Origin: Costus lasius | Taxonomy: Eukaryota > Streptophyta > Magnoliopsida > Zingiberales > Costaceae | NCBI GenBank assembly: GCA_027563935.2 | Contig: CM050449.1 | Span: 79,639,178-79,703,177, forward strand | Direction: 5' to 3' | DNA length: 64,000 nt | Shown here: positions 1 through 10,238 of the stretch, piece by piece | Position numbering within the stretch: position 1 is the stretch's first letter | Layout: every line of letters starts with the position of its first letter | Notes under the pieces: model-generated | The model's database searches: none | Seen by the model: only the letters and a program-made list of their open reading frames with translations | What the model was told of the DNA's origin: nothing | Position numbers and translations under genes: made by a program

Positions 1-738
1 TCTTGTCTAATCAAATTACATTTGATCTATCTAGACAAGGTTGACTCGCAGGTCAACTACATTTCATAAATTAAAACAATGTGATTCGCAGATCACAAAA
101 ATTAACTTATAATTTACCAGGCACGCAGGCCCCAGCACAGCACACAATATGGGCAACCCACATAAGACTAAATAAACAAGCATATGGTTCAATCAACATG
201 TGATCCAATCATCTTGAAATTAAAAGTTTTGAAAACCCCATGGCATCAATTTTAATTTCCTTATGAGCCCTACAACCTTACAATGGTCCATTGATAGGGA
301 TCCACTCAACCATCTAGTTAGATCCATTGCCCTTGCATGCACCGAGTCCTAACTGACCCGAGTTGACCTAATGGTCAACCATGCATGCGCCAAGGGCTGA
401 ACTACCCTCATGAGTTTTGGCAAGCGGGTGTGACCCCGGGCCTAACTCAAGTGTGTTCAGTAGTGTCTCAACCAGACCTCGCTACACGCCCTAGATGCAG
501 TCAACCTATAGCCACCTTGTGCTTGCGCATAGGTGCTATCAGGTTAACCCATCTGAGCTGTCAGATGGTCTGATCAGACTTGGATCTAACCTAGTGGTGA
601 CTTCAACCCCATCAACCCATCTAAGGGTTTAATGTAGTGGCACCTTAGATCTAATCAAGCGCGCAAGATGTAAGTTTTAGAAAACTTTTAGAACGTGCGC
701 AAATAAACAAACAACATGCTTGATAACCCTTAGATCTA

Positions 739-837
739 AGGGGGTCCCCTTCAAGGGGGAGCGCATACTTTAGGGGGTCCCCTTCAAGGGGGAGCGCAAA
801 CTTTAGGGGGTCCCCTTCAAGGGGGAGCGCAAACTAC
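739..837 (-). repeat. Three tandem 33-bp units resembling the LTR 3' end
   Basis: Three near-perfect 33-bp units start at 739, 772 and 805. Each contains a palindrome centred on CCCCTTCAAGGGG and the word GGGGGAGCGCA. On the minus strand this reads like the last ~25 bases of family A LTRs, for example 34111-34137 and 53666-53690. It lies in the leader just inside the primer-binding site. The leaders of A5, A6, A4 and A8 lack the array. Confidence 0.85.
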
Positions 838-849
838 ATGTCAACATAT

Positions 850-948
850 GATACAAGCGCAACCTTCATGCAACCATGATACAAGCGCAACCATCATGTA
901 ACCAAAGTAAGCGCAACCATCATGTAACCAAAGTAAGCGCAACCAACA
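850..948 (-). repeat. Four tandem ~26-bp units in the A1 leader
   Basis: Four imperfect units of about 26-28 bp carry the core AAGCGCAACC(A/T)TCATG, with spacers ending in AACCATG or AACCAAA. They directly follow the 33-bp array and share its AGCGCAA word. They are not seen in the other family A leaders. Confidence 0.75.
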
Positions 949-996
949 TGGATCACAAAATCGTAAAGCAATCATATAGATCATATGGAGAGCCTA

Positions 997-1008
997 GCTC
1001 TGATACCA
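997..1008 (-). promoter_or_regulatory. Primer-binding site of A1
   Basis: The minus strand reads TGGTATCAGAGC, complementary to the 3' end of plant initiator tRNA-Met. It lies 2 bases inside the LTR, as in every family A copy, and fixes the LTR/leader boundary and the element's orientation. Confidence 0.95.
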
Positions 1009-1010
1009 AT

Positions 1011-2678
1011 TGATGGAACCCCTAATCTAAGGGGGAAGAAACCCTAAACATGCGCATCTAGCATGCATAGCGGAAAGAGGGCTTCAAGTAGATCGCATAT
1101 GAACTATATGTTAACTTAATTCAACTTAAGATCAAGTTTTGATCTTACCAATGCCATGGATTGGATGGCGGCTTGGAATGAGAGAGAGCAAGCGAGATCT
1201 CCTCCAAAGAATACACACACCAAGTGATGAAGGCTTCCAACTTGCGCAACTTTGTGCTAGCAAAATGCTAAGTTGTCCTTCTCGAGTGGTAGGGATGAAG
1301 ATGATGCTTTTTCCGGTTCTTCTCTTGTCGTCCACTCCAAGCTTCTCTCAAGTCTCGCCGAGCAAGAGCAAAACGCAAGGAGACAAGGGATGAATGAGCT
1401 CAAGCCGTTTTGGCGTTTCAAGGAGCCATGCGCTCAATGACTTTCCAAATTTGGAAACTCCATTAAGCCATGCGTTCTCCTCTTCAAGCAAACCGCCCAA
1501 AACGCTTATGGATCGAACCATGGGTTCACCCATGTAAACCGGTTCAATCCAAATTGGTCCAAACCAAAGCAATCGGTCTAGATCAACCAAACCCTAAGGT
1601 TTCCAATCCAACCGTTCATCTTATGATGCTCTTGATCTCACCGATCTAGCATCAATACTCTCGATCGAAGCTTACCGATCTCAAGCCCTAATCAATCAAA
1701 CATGATCAAGCTAGATCTCACTTACAATCAGAGTCTATATCCCTTTAAACTGAACCCAAATAATTCAGTCCACACGATCTGACTCAAAGAAAGCCATATC
1801 ACCAAATTGTGTGACCCTGAGGGTTTCCTTTAAACGTCGGTAACGATAACTTACGTTATCACGATCAGTGAGGGGTATCTAGCAACACATCACTGTCTCC
1901 CGATATAAAGGAAAGAGTCTTCCAAGACTCCACCCAAACCATAGCATAAGTGTGAATCAACTCACTTGGCATACATGATTCCTTTGCCACTGGATGTTCT
2001 TATTGGACAAGCATGTCAAGCCTGTAACTCCAATACGATGAGCATGATTAGATCAGATGAACATAGTCATCTGGGTATGGCCATACACTTCCTCAACCAT
2101 CTCATATAGGGGGGCCCTCTAGAACATCACACTCCTTAAACAAGGAGACGGCAATCCTTTATCTATCACAAGTGCCCTAACCTGACTCAAGCTCACCATC
2201 CAAGATAGTCTATAATCATTATGTTTCAAATGATATTGAACTACCTCAAAACAATGACAATCATCATTTAGAAACACAAGTGATCTCAAGTCAAAGGACA
2301 TGTGCCACTTAGTGCTTACAAGGATCATTCACATTGTGACAAGCAATGGAATATCCGAGTAGGGTCTGTCCAGTACATCCAATGTACTCATGAGTCTACA
2401 TCTTATTCCATGCTCGAAGCATCCTATAAGATTAGCACTCATATTAGTCTCAATCATATCAAGGCTGTCTCATGTTCACCAAGATATCTCGACTAAGGAC
2501 ATAGAGCCTGTCAGCCTAGCTGAACAGCTTTGAGACATTATTCAGAAGTACACTTATTACAGCAGACAAGATAACAACCTGAATAATAACCATGCCTTTT
2601 ATAAACTTAAGAGTTTATTACATGATACTTATACAATCCCAAGGCCTCAAACATTAGCCTTAAGGGCATACCCCAACA
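1011..2678 (-). repeat. 5' LTR of A1
   Basis: A complete 1668-bp LTR that on the minus strand starts TGTTGGGGTATGCCC and ends TTCCATCA. A GNRA-loop hairpin lies at 1845-1860 (loop GTAA on the minus strand). Its terminal bases differ from those of other family A LTRs, which end CTATCA, CTTTCA, CCTTCA or CCAACA. Confidence 0.92.
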
Positions 2679-3737
2679 CTAATCACTCTCATCATATTGG
2701 AATTACAGGCTTGACACGCTTGTCCAATAAGAACGTCCAGTGGCAAAGGAAACATATATGTCAAGTGACTTGAGTTCACACTTGTGCTGGTGTTTGGGTG
2801 TAGTCTTGGAAGACTCTTTCCTTTCTATCGGGAGACAGTGATGTGTTGCTAGATACCCCTCACTGATCGTGATAACGTAAGTTATCGTTACCGACATTTA
2901 AAGGAAACCCTTAGGGTCGCACAATTTGATGATATGGCTTACTTGAGTCAGATCGTGTGGACTGAATTGTTTTGGTTCAGTTTAAAGGGATTTAATCTCT
3001 GATTGTAAGTGAGATCTGGTCTGATCATGTTTGATTGATTAGGGCTTGAGATCGGTAAGCTTCGATCGAGAGAATTGATGGTAGATCGGTGAGATCAAGA
3101 GCATCAAGAGATCAACGGTTAGATCTTGAATCATTTGGTTCAGTAAGATCTAGACCATGGCTTGGGCTGATTTGACTTGGTCTTTGAACCAAATTGAAAT
3201 GCATCGAATTGGCTTGAACCGGTTCACATGAGTGAACGCATGGTTCAAAGCTTGAAGGCGTTTTTGGTCGGTTATGAGATCATGGGCGCATGGCTTCATG
3301 TTTTCTATTTTTGGAAAGTCATGAAGGCCACTTTCGCTCAACGCCTCAACGCCTAAAAACGCTTGCCTCTTCTCTCGACGCCCTCTCTCTCGTGTGGTGT
3401 CTTCTTCACGCCTTGGAGAGAATTCGGTGAAGCCCGAGAACAAGGAGATCTCATCCCTTCCATTCGACAAGGATTCTTGGAGAACTTTGCTAGCACAAAG
3501 ATCAACAAGGAGTAGGCGATCACATCTTGTGTGCACATCTTTTGGAGGAGATCCCTTTCACTCTCTGCTTCCAAGGCGCCATCCAAAGCAATGGCTATGG
3601 TATGAATTTTCTTCATGCATCTTTAACAAGTTGATCATATGACAAGTATGCGATCCTAAGAAACCCTTGCTTCCGCTTCGAAAATTTTTATCATGCGCCT
3701 ATTAGGGTTTCGTCCCCCCATGTATAGGGGACTATCA
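2679..3737 (+). repeat. Family A LTR A2, right-hand part
   Basis: This is the 3' ~1060 bp of a plus-strand family A LTR ending GGGGACTATCA at 3737. The left part lies beyond A1, off the window. No primer-binding site follows, so it is either a solo LTR or the 3' LTR of an element to the left. AAGGA (3738-3742) would be its right-hand TSD. The GNRA hairpin is at 2871-2886 (loop GTAA). Confidence 0.85.
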
Positions 3738-4347
3738 AAGGATGATGATCAAATTTGTTAAAATAAACATAGATAGCAATCTGGAAAAACCCACTGACAT
3801 AGCCTCTGGCGCAGCGAAAGCTAAATGGGTCATACTAGAGACATTGGAACTGACTAAACATCAGTTGTCCTTGGTCTTAGTGCAAGTGGGAGATTGTTGG
3901 TGTATATGCCCTGAAGACCAATGTATGGACATGGACAGACATTGTTTGAATGTACTTTGATAAATCTATTACTCTTTATATAGGCATGTCGTTATTATGC
4001 AGACTTCTCTACCTGCGTTGATGTATTGAGTTGCATGTATAATGTCCCAGGAGTTTGGATTGGATCCATTCTCATAAGAAATCCCCAGACAAGGTACCAT
4101 AGCAGATATGGGACAGCTTTGGTACATGTGAGACTGGTGTATGGGTTGGTTAGGTGCGGGGCACAGTAACGCAGACATACAGGTGCATTGGATGCACTGG
4201 AGTGATCCACCGTGAGGATTGACTTGTCTAGTCAATAAGTCAATCTCACATGCAAGAGGTTTGCATTGATCCTTAGACATGAGGTATTCATGTCTAGATT
4301 TGATGATGGGTATGCTTTGATACAGTCTGACGTCTCTCCGTAATTGG
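3738..4347 (+). mobile_element. Fragment of a second copia family (B): 3' end and start of 3' LTR
   Basis: This 610-bp piece is unlike family A over most of its length but ends an internal region in the same way. A purine tract, AAGTGGGAGAT (3884-3894), is followed by TGTTGGTGTATATGCCC at 3895, which looks like the start of a 3' LTR. About 450 bp of that LTR is present before A3 interrupts it. The first ~150 bp could be the degraded end of pol, but I cannot align it to a domain with confidence. It is the oldest visible layer and the host of A3. Confidence 0.65.
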
Positions 4348-6039
4348 TGTTGGGGTATGCCCTTAAGGCTAATGTTTGAGGCCTTGGGATTGTAACAGTA
4401 TCATGTATAAACTCTTATGTTTATAAAGGCAATGGTTGTTATTCAGTTGGTTACATTGTCTGCTGCAATAATTGTACTTCTGAATAATGTCTCAAAGCTG
4501 TTCAGCTAGGCTGACATGCTGTAATGTCCTTAGTCGAGATATCTTGGTGAACATGAGACAACCTTGATATGATTGAGACTAATATGTGCTCTAATCTTAT
4601 AGGATGCTTCGATCATGGAATAAGATGTAGACTCATGGGTACATTGGATGTACTGGACAGACCCTACTAGGATATCCAATTGCTTGTCACAATGTGAATA
4701 ATCCTTGATTGCAACAAGTGGCACATTTCCTCTGACTTGAGATCACTTGTGTTTCTAAATGATGATTGTCATTGTTTTGAGGTAGTTCAATATCATTTGA
4801 AACATAATGGTTATAGACTATCTTGGATGGTGAATTTGAGTCATGTTAGGGCGCTAGTGATAGATACAGGATTGCCGTCTCCTTAATTGGAGTGTGATGT
4901 TCTAAAGGGGCCCCCCTGCATGAGATGATTGAGAAAGTGTATGGCCATACCCAGGTGACTATGTTCATCTGATCTAATCATGCTCATCATATTGGAGCTA
5001 CAGGCTTGACACGCTTGTCCAATAAGAACATCCAGTGGCAAAGGAATCATGTATGCCTTGTGAGTTGATTCACACTTGTGCTGTGGTTTGGGTGTAGTCT
5101 TGGAAGACTCTTTTCTTTATATCGGGAGACAGTGATGTGTTGCTAGATACCCCTCACTGATCGTGATAACGTGAGTTATCGTTACCGACATTTAAAGAAA
5201 ACCCTCAGGGTCGCACAATTTGATGATATGGCTTACTTAAGTCAGATCGTATGGACTGAATTGTTTGGGTTCAGTTTAAAGGGATTTAGTCTCTGATTGT
5301 AAGTGAGATCTAGTCTGATCATGTTTGATTGATTAGGGCTTGAGATCGGTAAGCTTCGATCGAGAGAATGGATGCTGGATCAGTGAGATCAGCAGCATCA
5401 AGAGATCAACGGTTAGATCTGGAACCTTAGGGTTTAATTGTGATCTAGACCATATCGCTTGGGTTATTTGGTCTTTGGACCAAACCAAATTGAACCAGCT
5501 CATTGAGTGAGCATGTGGTTCAAATGGAAAGGAGTTTGCGATTGGGGTAAACCCATGATCGCATGTGAGTAAGTGGCTTTCTATTTTTAGAAAGCATGAT
5601 CACATACGTGACCATCACTCACGTTCACGCCTAAGGCGCTCTACTCCCTCGCTTCTCCTCCTCTCTCGTCGCCAGCAAGCTCTCTCTCGTGTGGTGAAGA
5701 GGTTGACGAAAAAGGAGAAGGAAGAAATCGCCAAGCAAAGGATTCTCTTCCCTTCCATACGACAAGGACCTTTTGGAACCTTGCTAGCACAAGGAGCACC
5801 ATCAGAGTAGGCGACTTCTTCATCTTGTGTGCGCATCCTTTGGAGGAGATCCCTATCGCTCTCTGCTTCCAAGACGCCATCTAGAAATGGCATCGGTATG
5901 ACATCTTCTATGTTTGCAATCGGTTTAACAAGTTGATCATATGTTATGCATGAATCCGATCCCCTAGAAACCCTCTTCCGCTGTTTAAAAATCTTATAGG
6001 CGCCATGCTTAAGGGTTTCGCCCCCTTCTGGGGACTTTC
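4348..6039 (+). repeat. Family A LTR A3 (5' LTR or solo)
   Basis: A plus-strand LTR starting TGTTGGGGTATGCCC and running to GGGGACTTTC. The final A and the primer-binding site are missing because A4 is inserted there in opposite orientation. ATTGG at 4343-4347 is the expected left TSD. The body of A3, if any, would lie beyond A4, off the window. The GNRA hairpin is at 5165-5180 (loop GTGA). Confidence 0.88.
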
Positions 6040-7045
6040 TGATAGTCCCCTTAATCTAGGGGGCTGAAACCCTAAGGGAGGCGCATATAAAAATTCGCAT
6101 AGGAAGCTAGGGTTTCAAGAGATCTTAATATATCATATGATCAACTTTCGAATGTTAGTATAGAAGAGAAAGATCCATACCATCGCCATCTCTTGGATGG
6201 TGTCTTGGAAGCAGAGAGCGAGAGGATCTCCTCCAAAGGATGCGCACACAAGATGAAGAAGCCGCCTACTCCCTTGGTGCTCCTTGTGCTAGCAAGGTTC
6301 CAAGAGGTGCTTGTCGTATGGAAGGAAAGAGATATTTTTTCTTCTTGGCCGAATCCTCTCCTCGAGACTTGAAGTCGTCACCACACACGAGTGTGTTGAG
6401 AGAGAAGGGCGAGAGGCGAGAATAGAGCTTCCCTTTTGCGTGAACGTGAGGCGTGGTCACGTTTAGAGAAGTGCTATCTAAAAATAGCAAAGTCTCCAAT
6501 TCATGCGACCATGAATTTTCCTTAACGCTATTAGCTCTCCCCTTTGAACCATGCGCTCATATGATGAGCCGGTTCAAGTTGGTTCAGTTCAAGAAACCAA
6601 ATAAGCCAAGCAATTAGTCTAGATCTCAATTAAACCCTAAGGCTTCAGATCTAACCGTTGATCTCTCGATGCTTCTGAACTCACCGATCTAGCATCCATT
6701 CTCTCAATCGAAGCTTACCGATCTCAAGCCCTAATCAATCAAACATGATCAGACCAGATCTCACTTACAATCAGAGACTAAATTCCTTTAAACTGAACTT
6801 AAACAATTCAGTCCACACGATCTGACTTAAGTAAGCCATATCATCAAATTGTGCGACCCTGAGGGTTTCCTTTAAATGTCGGTAACGATAACTTACGTTA
6901 TCACGAACAGTGAGGGGTATCTAGCAACACATCACTGTCTCCCGATATAAAGAAAAGAGTCTTCCAAGACTACACCCAAACAACAGCACAAGTGTGAATC
7001 AACTCACTAGGCATACATGATTCCTTTGCCACTGGATGTTCTTAT
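6040..7045 (-). repeat. 3' LTR of A4, first segment
   Basis: The U5-side ~1 kb of the 3' LTR (minus strand), beginning TGATAGTCCCC on the plus strand. It is interrupted at 7045 by A5. The GNRA hairpin is at 6887-6902 (minus-strand loop GTAA). It abuts LTR A3 with no spacer, so the two LTRs form a large inverted repeat. Confidence 0.9.
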
Positions 7046-8720
7046 TGTTGGGGTATGCCCTTAAGGCTAATGTTTGAGGCCTATGGGAATGTATCAGTAT
7101 CATGTAATAAACTGTTATGTTTATAAAGGCATGGTTGTTATGCAGTTAGTTACATTGTCTGCTGCAATATATGTTCTTCTGAATAATGTCTCAAAGCTGT
7201 TCAGCTGGGCTGACATGCAATTATGTCCTTAGTCGATATATCTTGGTGAACATGAGACAGCCTTGATATGGTCAAGACTAATATGTGTTCTAATCTTATA
7301 GGATGCTTCGAGCATGGAATAAGATGTAGACTCATGGGTACATTGGATGTACTGGACAGACCCTACTAGGATGTTCAATTGTTTGTCACAATGTGAATAT
7401 TCCTTGAATGTGACAAGTGGCACATTTCCTCTGACTTGAGATCACTTGTGTTATCTAAATGATGATTGCCATTGTTTTGAGGTAGTTCAATATCATTTGA
7501 AACATAATGATTATAGACTATCTTGGATGGTGAGCTTGAATCAGGTTAGGGCACTAGTGATAGACATAGGATTGCCGTCTCCTTGTTTAAGGAGTGTGAT
7601 GTTCTAAAGGGGCCCCCTGGATGAGATGATTGAGAAAGTGTATGGCCATACCCAGGTGACTGTGTTCATCTGATCTAATCATGCACATCATATTGGAGTT
7701 ACAAGCTTGACAGGCTTGTCCAATAAGAACATCCAGTGGCAAAGGAAATATGCATGCCTTGTGAATTGATTCACACTTGTGCTATGGTTTGGGTGTAGTC
7801 TTGGAAGACTCTTTCCTTTATATCGGGAGACAGTGATGTGTTGCTAGATACCCCTCACTGATCGTGATAATGAGAATTATCGTTACCGACATTTAGAGGA
7901 AACCCTCAGGGTCGCACAATTTGATGATATGGCTTACTTAAGTCAGATCGTGTGGACTGAATTGTTCGGGTTCAGTTTAAAGGGATTTAATCTCTGATTG
8001 TAAGTGAGATCTGGTCTAATCATGTTTGATTGATTAGGGCTTGAGATCGGTAAGCTTTGATCGAGAGATTGGATGCTAGATCGGTCAGATCAGGAGCATC
8101 GAGAGATTGACGGTCAGATCAAGAACTTAAGTGTTTATTGTGGTCTGGACTGATTGCTTGGTTTATTTGGTTATTGAACCAAACTTAAGTGAACCGGCTC
8201 ATGGATGAGCGCTTGGTTCAATTCAAAGAAGAGAGGAAAATGCGATTGGTTAAATGCATGAACACATGATCGCATGAAAGAGTGAGGTTGGCTATTTTTA
8301 GCAACCACGTCTCCATGTCTTGTGTGGAGCGCATATCGTGTGGCCTCCTCTCTATTCTCGTCGCCTCCTCTCGTGTTGATCATTATTCTTCACGCCTTGA
8401 AGAGTCGAAAAAAAAAAAACAAGCAAGCTCTCTCTCATTTCCCATACGAAGGACTCCTTGAAGATTTGCTAGCACAAAGTCGCCAAGGAAGTAGTCGCCT
8501 TCTCATTGTGTGCGTCATCTAAGGAGAAGAGGCACTTGCGTCTTTGATTCTAAGACACCATCAAACCGATGGCAATGGTATGATTTTATCTCTTGTGCAA
8601 TCGGTTTTTAAGTTGATAATAATACATGCATCAAAGGTCCTAGAAACCCTCCTTTCCGTTGCTTTAAAAATTACATGCGCCTATCTAGGGTTTCGCCCCC
8701 CTTATTTAGGGGTTCTTTCA
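7046..8720 (+). repeat. A5 LTR 1
   Basis: Starts TGTTGGGGTATGCCC, ends GGTTCTTTCA, and is followed by the primer-binding site. It contains a candidate TATA box and GNRA hairpin (7819-7881) and a 12-A run in the 3' third (about 8408-8420). Confidence 0.95.
7817..7881 (+). promoter_or_regulatory. Candidate promoter TATA box plus GNRA-loop hairpin in the family A LTR
   Basis: TTTATATCGGGAGACAGTG (TATAT at 7819-7823) resembles a TATA box. If it works, transcription would start near 7850. A 6-bp hairpin, GATAAT-GAGA-ATTATC, follows at 7866-7881, within the first tens of nucleotides of the RNA. Equivalent hairpins occur at 1845-1860 (-), 2871-2886, 5165-5180, 6887-6902 (-), 15264-15279, 22662-22677, 33241-33256, 39045-39060 (-), 42363-42378 and 52819-52834. 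The hairpin is visible directly; the promoter role is inferred. Confidence 0.55.
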
Positions 8721-8722
8721 AT

Positions 8723-8734
8723 TGGTATCAGAGC
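8723..8734 (+). promoter_or_regulatory. Primer-binding site, A5 body 1
   Basis: TGGTATCAGAGC, the initiator tRNA-Met complement, 2 bases inside LTR 1. The copy for body 2 is at 16121-16132. Confidence 0.95.
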
Positions 8735-9453
8735 CATTGTTTGCATGTTTCTGTGATTGCTTAAAACTTTGTGATCCATGTATAAGTATGCTTAGATCTA
8801 TAACATGCGCATATTAGATGTTCCATGCGAAAAATATATCATGTTACATTCAAACCTTGGCGCATGTTCTTGGCGCTTGTTTTTGTATGTTTTTCTCAAA
8901 AACTTATATCACATGCGCGTATAACCTTAGATCTAAGGCACCTACTGTAAACCCTTAGATGGGTTATTAGGGTTGAAATCTCAGTCTAGTCAAGATCCAA
9001 CCAGTCTGATCAGACTATCTGACAGCCTGAATGGGTCGACCAGATAGCACCTTGGCGCAAGCCTGAGGTGGCTATAGGTCGACTGCAGACAGGTGTGTAG
9101 CGATGTCTGATTGAGACAACTAATGAACACACATGAGTTAGGCCCGGGGTCACACCCGCTTGCCAGACCTCATTGTGGTTGTTCAGCCCTGGCGCATGCA
9201 TAGTTGACCTTATGGTCAACTCAAGTCAGTTAGGACTTGGTGCATGAAAGGGCAGTGGATCTGACTGGGTCTGATGAGTGGATCCCTAGTAATGGACCAT
9301 TGTAAGGTAGTAGGGCGAATAAGAAAAATTAAAATTGATCCCAAGGGGTTTTCGAAATTTAATTTTTCATGAGTGGATCACATGTTGGTTGTTGCATATG
9401 CTTGTTTATTTCTTCTTATGTGGGCTGCCCGTTATTAATGTGTGCTGTGCTGG

Positions 9454-9594
9454 GGCCTGCGTGCCTGGGAGTTAATTGTAAATTAATTTTTATTTTTGTG
9501 ATCTGCGAATCACAGTTTAATTAATTTATAATGTGAAATTGACCTGCGTGTCAATCTTGTCTAGATAGTTAAATTTGTAATTTAATTAGACAAG
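9454..9594 (+). promoter_or_regulatory. Leader hairpin array: three CTGCGN-loop hairpins and one long AT hairpin
   Basis: Hairpins occur at 9454-9465 (GGC-CTGCGT-GCC), 9497-9514 (TGTGAT-CTGCGA-ATCACA) and 9538-9555 (ATTGAC-CTGCGT-GTCAAT). All have the same six-base loop except for its last base. A longer hairpin follows at 9556-9594: outer stem CTTGTCTA/TAGACAAG, inner stem TTAAATT/AATTTAA. Equivalent sets lie at 1-131 (-), 16854-16994, 34882 to about 35017, about 50827-50960 (-) and 54424 to about 54558. RNA function (packaging, dimerisation or translation) is inferred only. Confidence 0.7.
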
Positions 9595-10000
9595 AGCACA
9601 GAGCACACTTGGCAGAGGCGCATGCAGCAGTGGCTGGACCAGGTGGGAGGTCTAGGGATCGACCCTAGGACCAGGCGCATATTCCTGGTGGGCGCACCTA
9701 TGCTGCAGATGGCGCTTGGGCCCTGGTTTGGGCCAGATGAGCAGCTAAAGACCCATGAAGAGCAAGTGAAGACTTAATTTAAGTTAAGGTCTCACTAGGG
9801 CTATGGGCTTTTACCACATAAGATTCATGCTTTCTTTTATTGTTTAAATATTAGAATTGCATGATTAGTTTATCTTCTGCTATCACCATAGGAATTGCAT
9901 GATAGTGAAGAAGATAAAAGACCGTTAAAATCCAACGATCAAATATCAAGCTCGTAAGCCTTCTGACGCGAAACCTCACTGTTCTGATTATCGTTGGAGC

Positions 10001-10238
10001 CGTGTTGTACCCACTCAGTGGGCACGTCCATCTATCTTCAGACGGTGCGGGACTACACCTGTGTGTTACAGAGTAGGGATTTATCCCTTCTCGTTGCTCA
10101 GCATAGCACATGGTGGTCCAGGGAGTAGGTCGGGTCAGCTTGACCGTGTAGGCTACATATGTGGCGCATATGGTAGCACATGGAGGCAGCCATCTGTGGG
10201 GTCAGAGACTGTGTTGTACCAACTCAGTTGGCACAGTC
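10001..10238 (+). promoter_or_regulatory. Pair of matched bulged hairpins in the leader
   Basis: Two hairpins of the same design lie at 10001-10026 and 10207-10238. Each has an outer stem (CGTG/CACG or GACTGTG/CACAGTC), a 5-base bulge TTGTA on the left side only, an inner stem (CCCA/TGGG or CCAA/TTGG) and the loop CTCAG. The inner third pair is C-G in one and A-T in the other. Equivalents are at 17401-17426 and 17607-17638 (A5 body 2), 35369-35394 and 35575-35606 (A6), 50391-50416 and 50179-50210 (A4, -), and 54969-54994 and 55175-55206 (A8). Confidence 0.65.

Larger units (their letters stand above)
1..2678 (-). mobile_element. Family A copia element A1, partial (leader and 5' LTR)
   Basis: This is the 5' end of a minus-strand Ty1/copia element. 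Reading leftwards from 2678 it has a complete LTR (2678-1011), a primer-binding site (1008-997) and about 1 kb of untranslated leader that runs off the window at base 1. Its gag-pol would lie outside. The leader matches those of the other family A copies, including the hairpin series at 1-131. It sits inside LTR A2: sequence after 2678 resumes in the middle of a plus-strand LTR. CTAAT at 2679-2683 is the expected right-hand TSD, but its partner is off the window. Confidence 0.9.

Noticed and set aside
286..289. DTA and DPG protease sites as inactivating changes (residue positions in the A5 gag-pol and G proteins, not bases)
   Set aside because: Variants of the DSG/DTG triplet of this kind are common in plant copia and gypsy proteases, so I do not treat them as defects, unlike the DHF in N.
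739..948. CRISPR-like array
   Set aside because: The units are directly adjacent, have no unique spacers of constant length and lie in a plant retrotransposon leader.
1132..1590. Small frames in the A1 LTR, and similar ones at 3150-3642, 5565-5893, 8171-8756, 33700-33983 and 42822-43105
   Set aside because: They fall in LTR sequence, occur on both strands and shift between copies; none has a domain.
2302..2496. A recurring 64-aa frame near the start of family A LTRs (also 4530, 7229, 14627, 22025, 23820, 32604, 39501, 41726, 52182 and 56307)
   Set aside because: It is present because the LTR is repeated. It runs antisense to the element in every copy, so it would not be made from the element's own transcript. 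I see no domain, so I do not call a gene.
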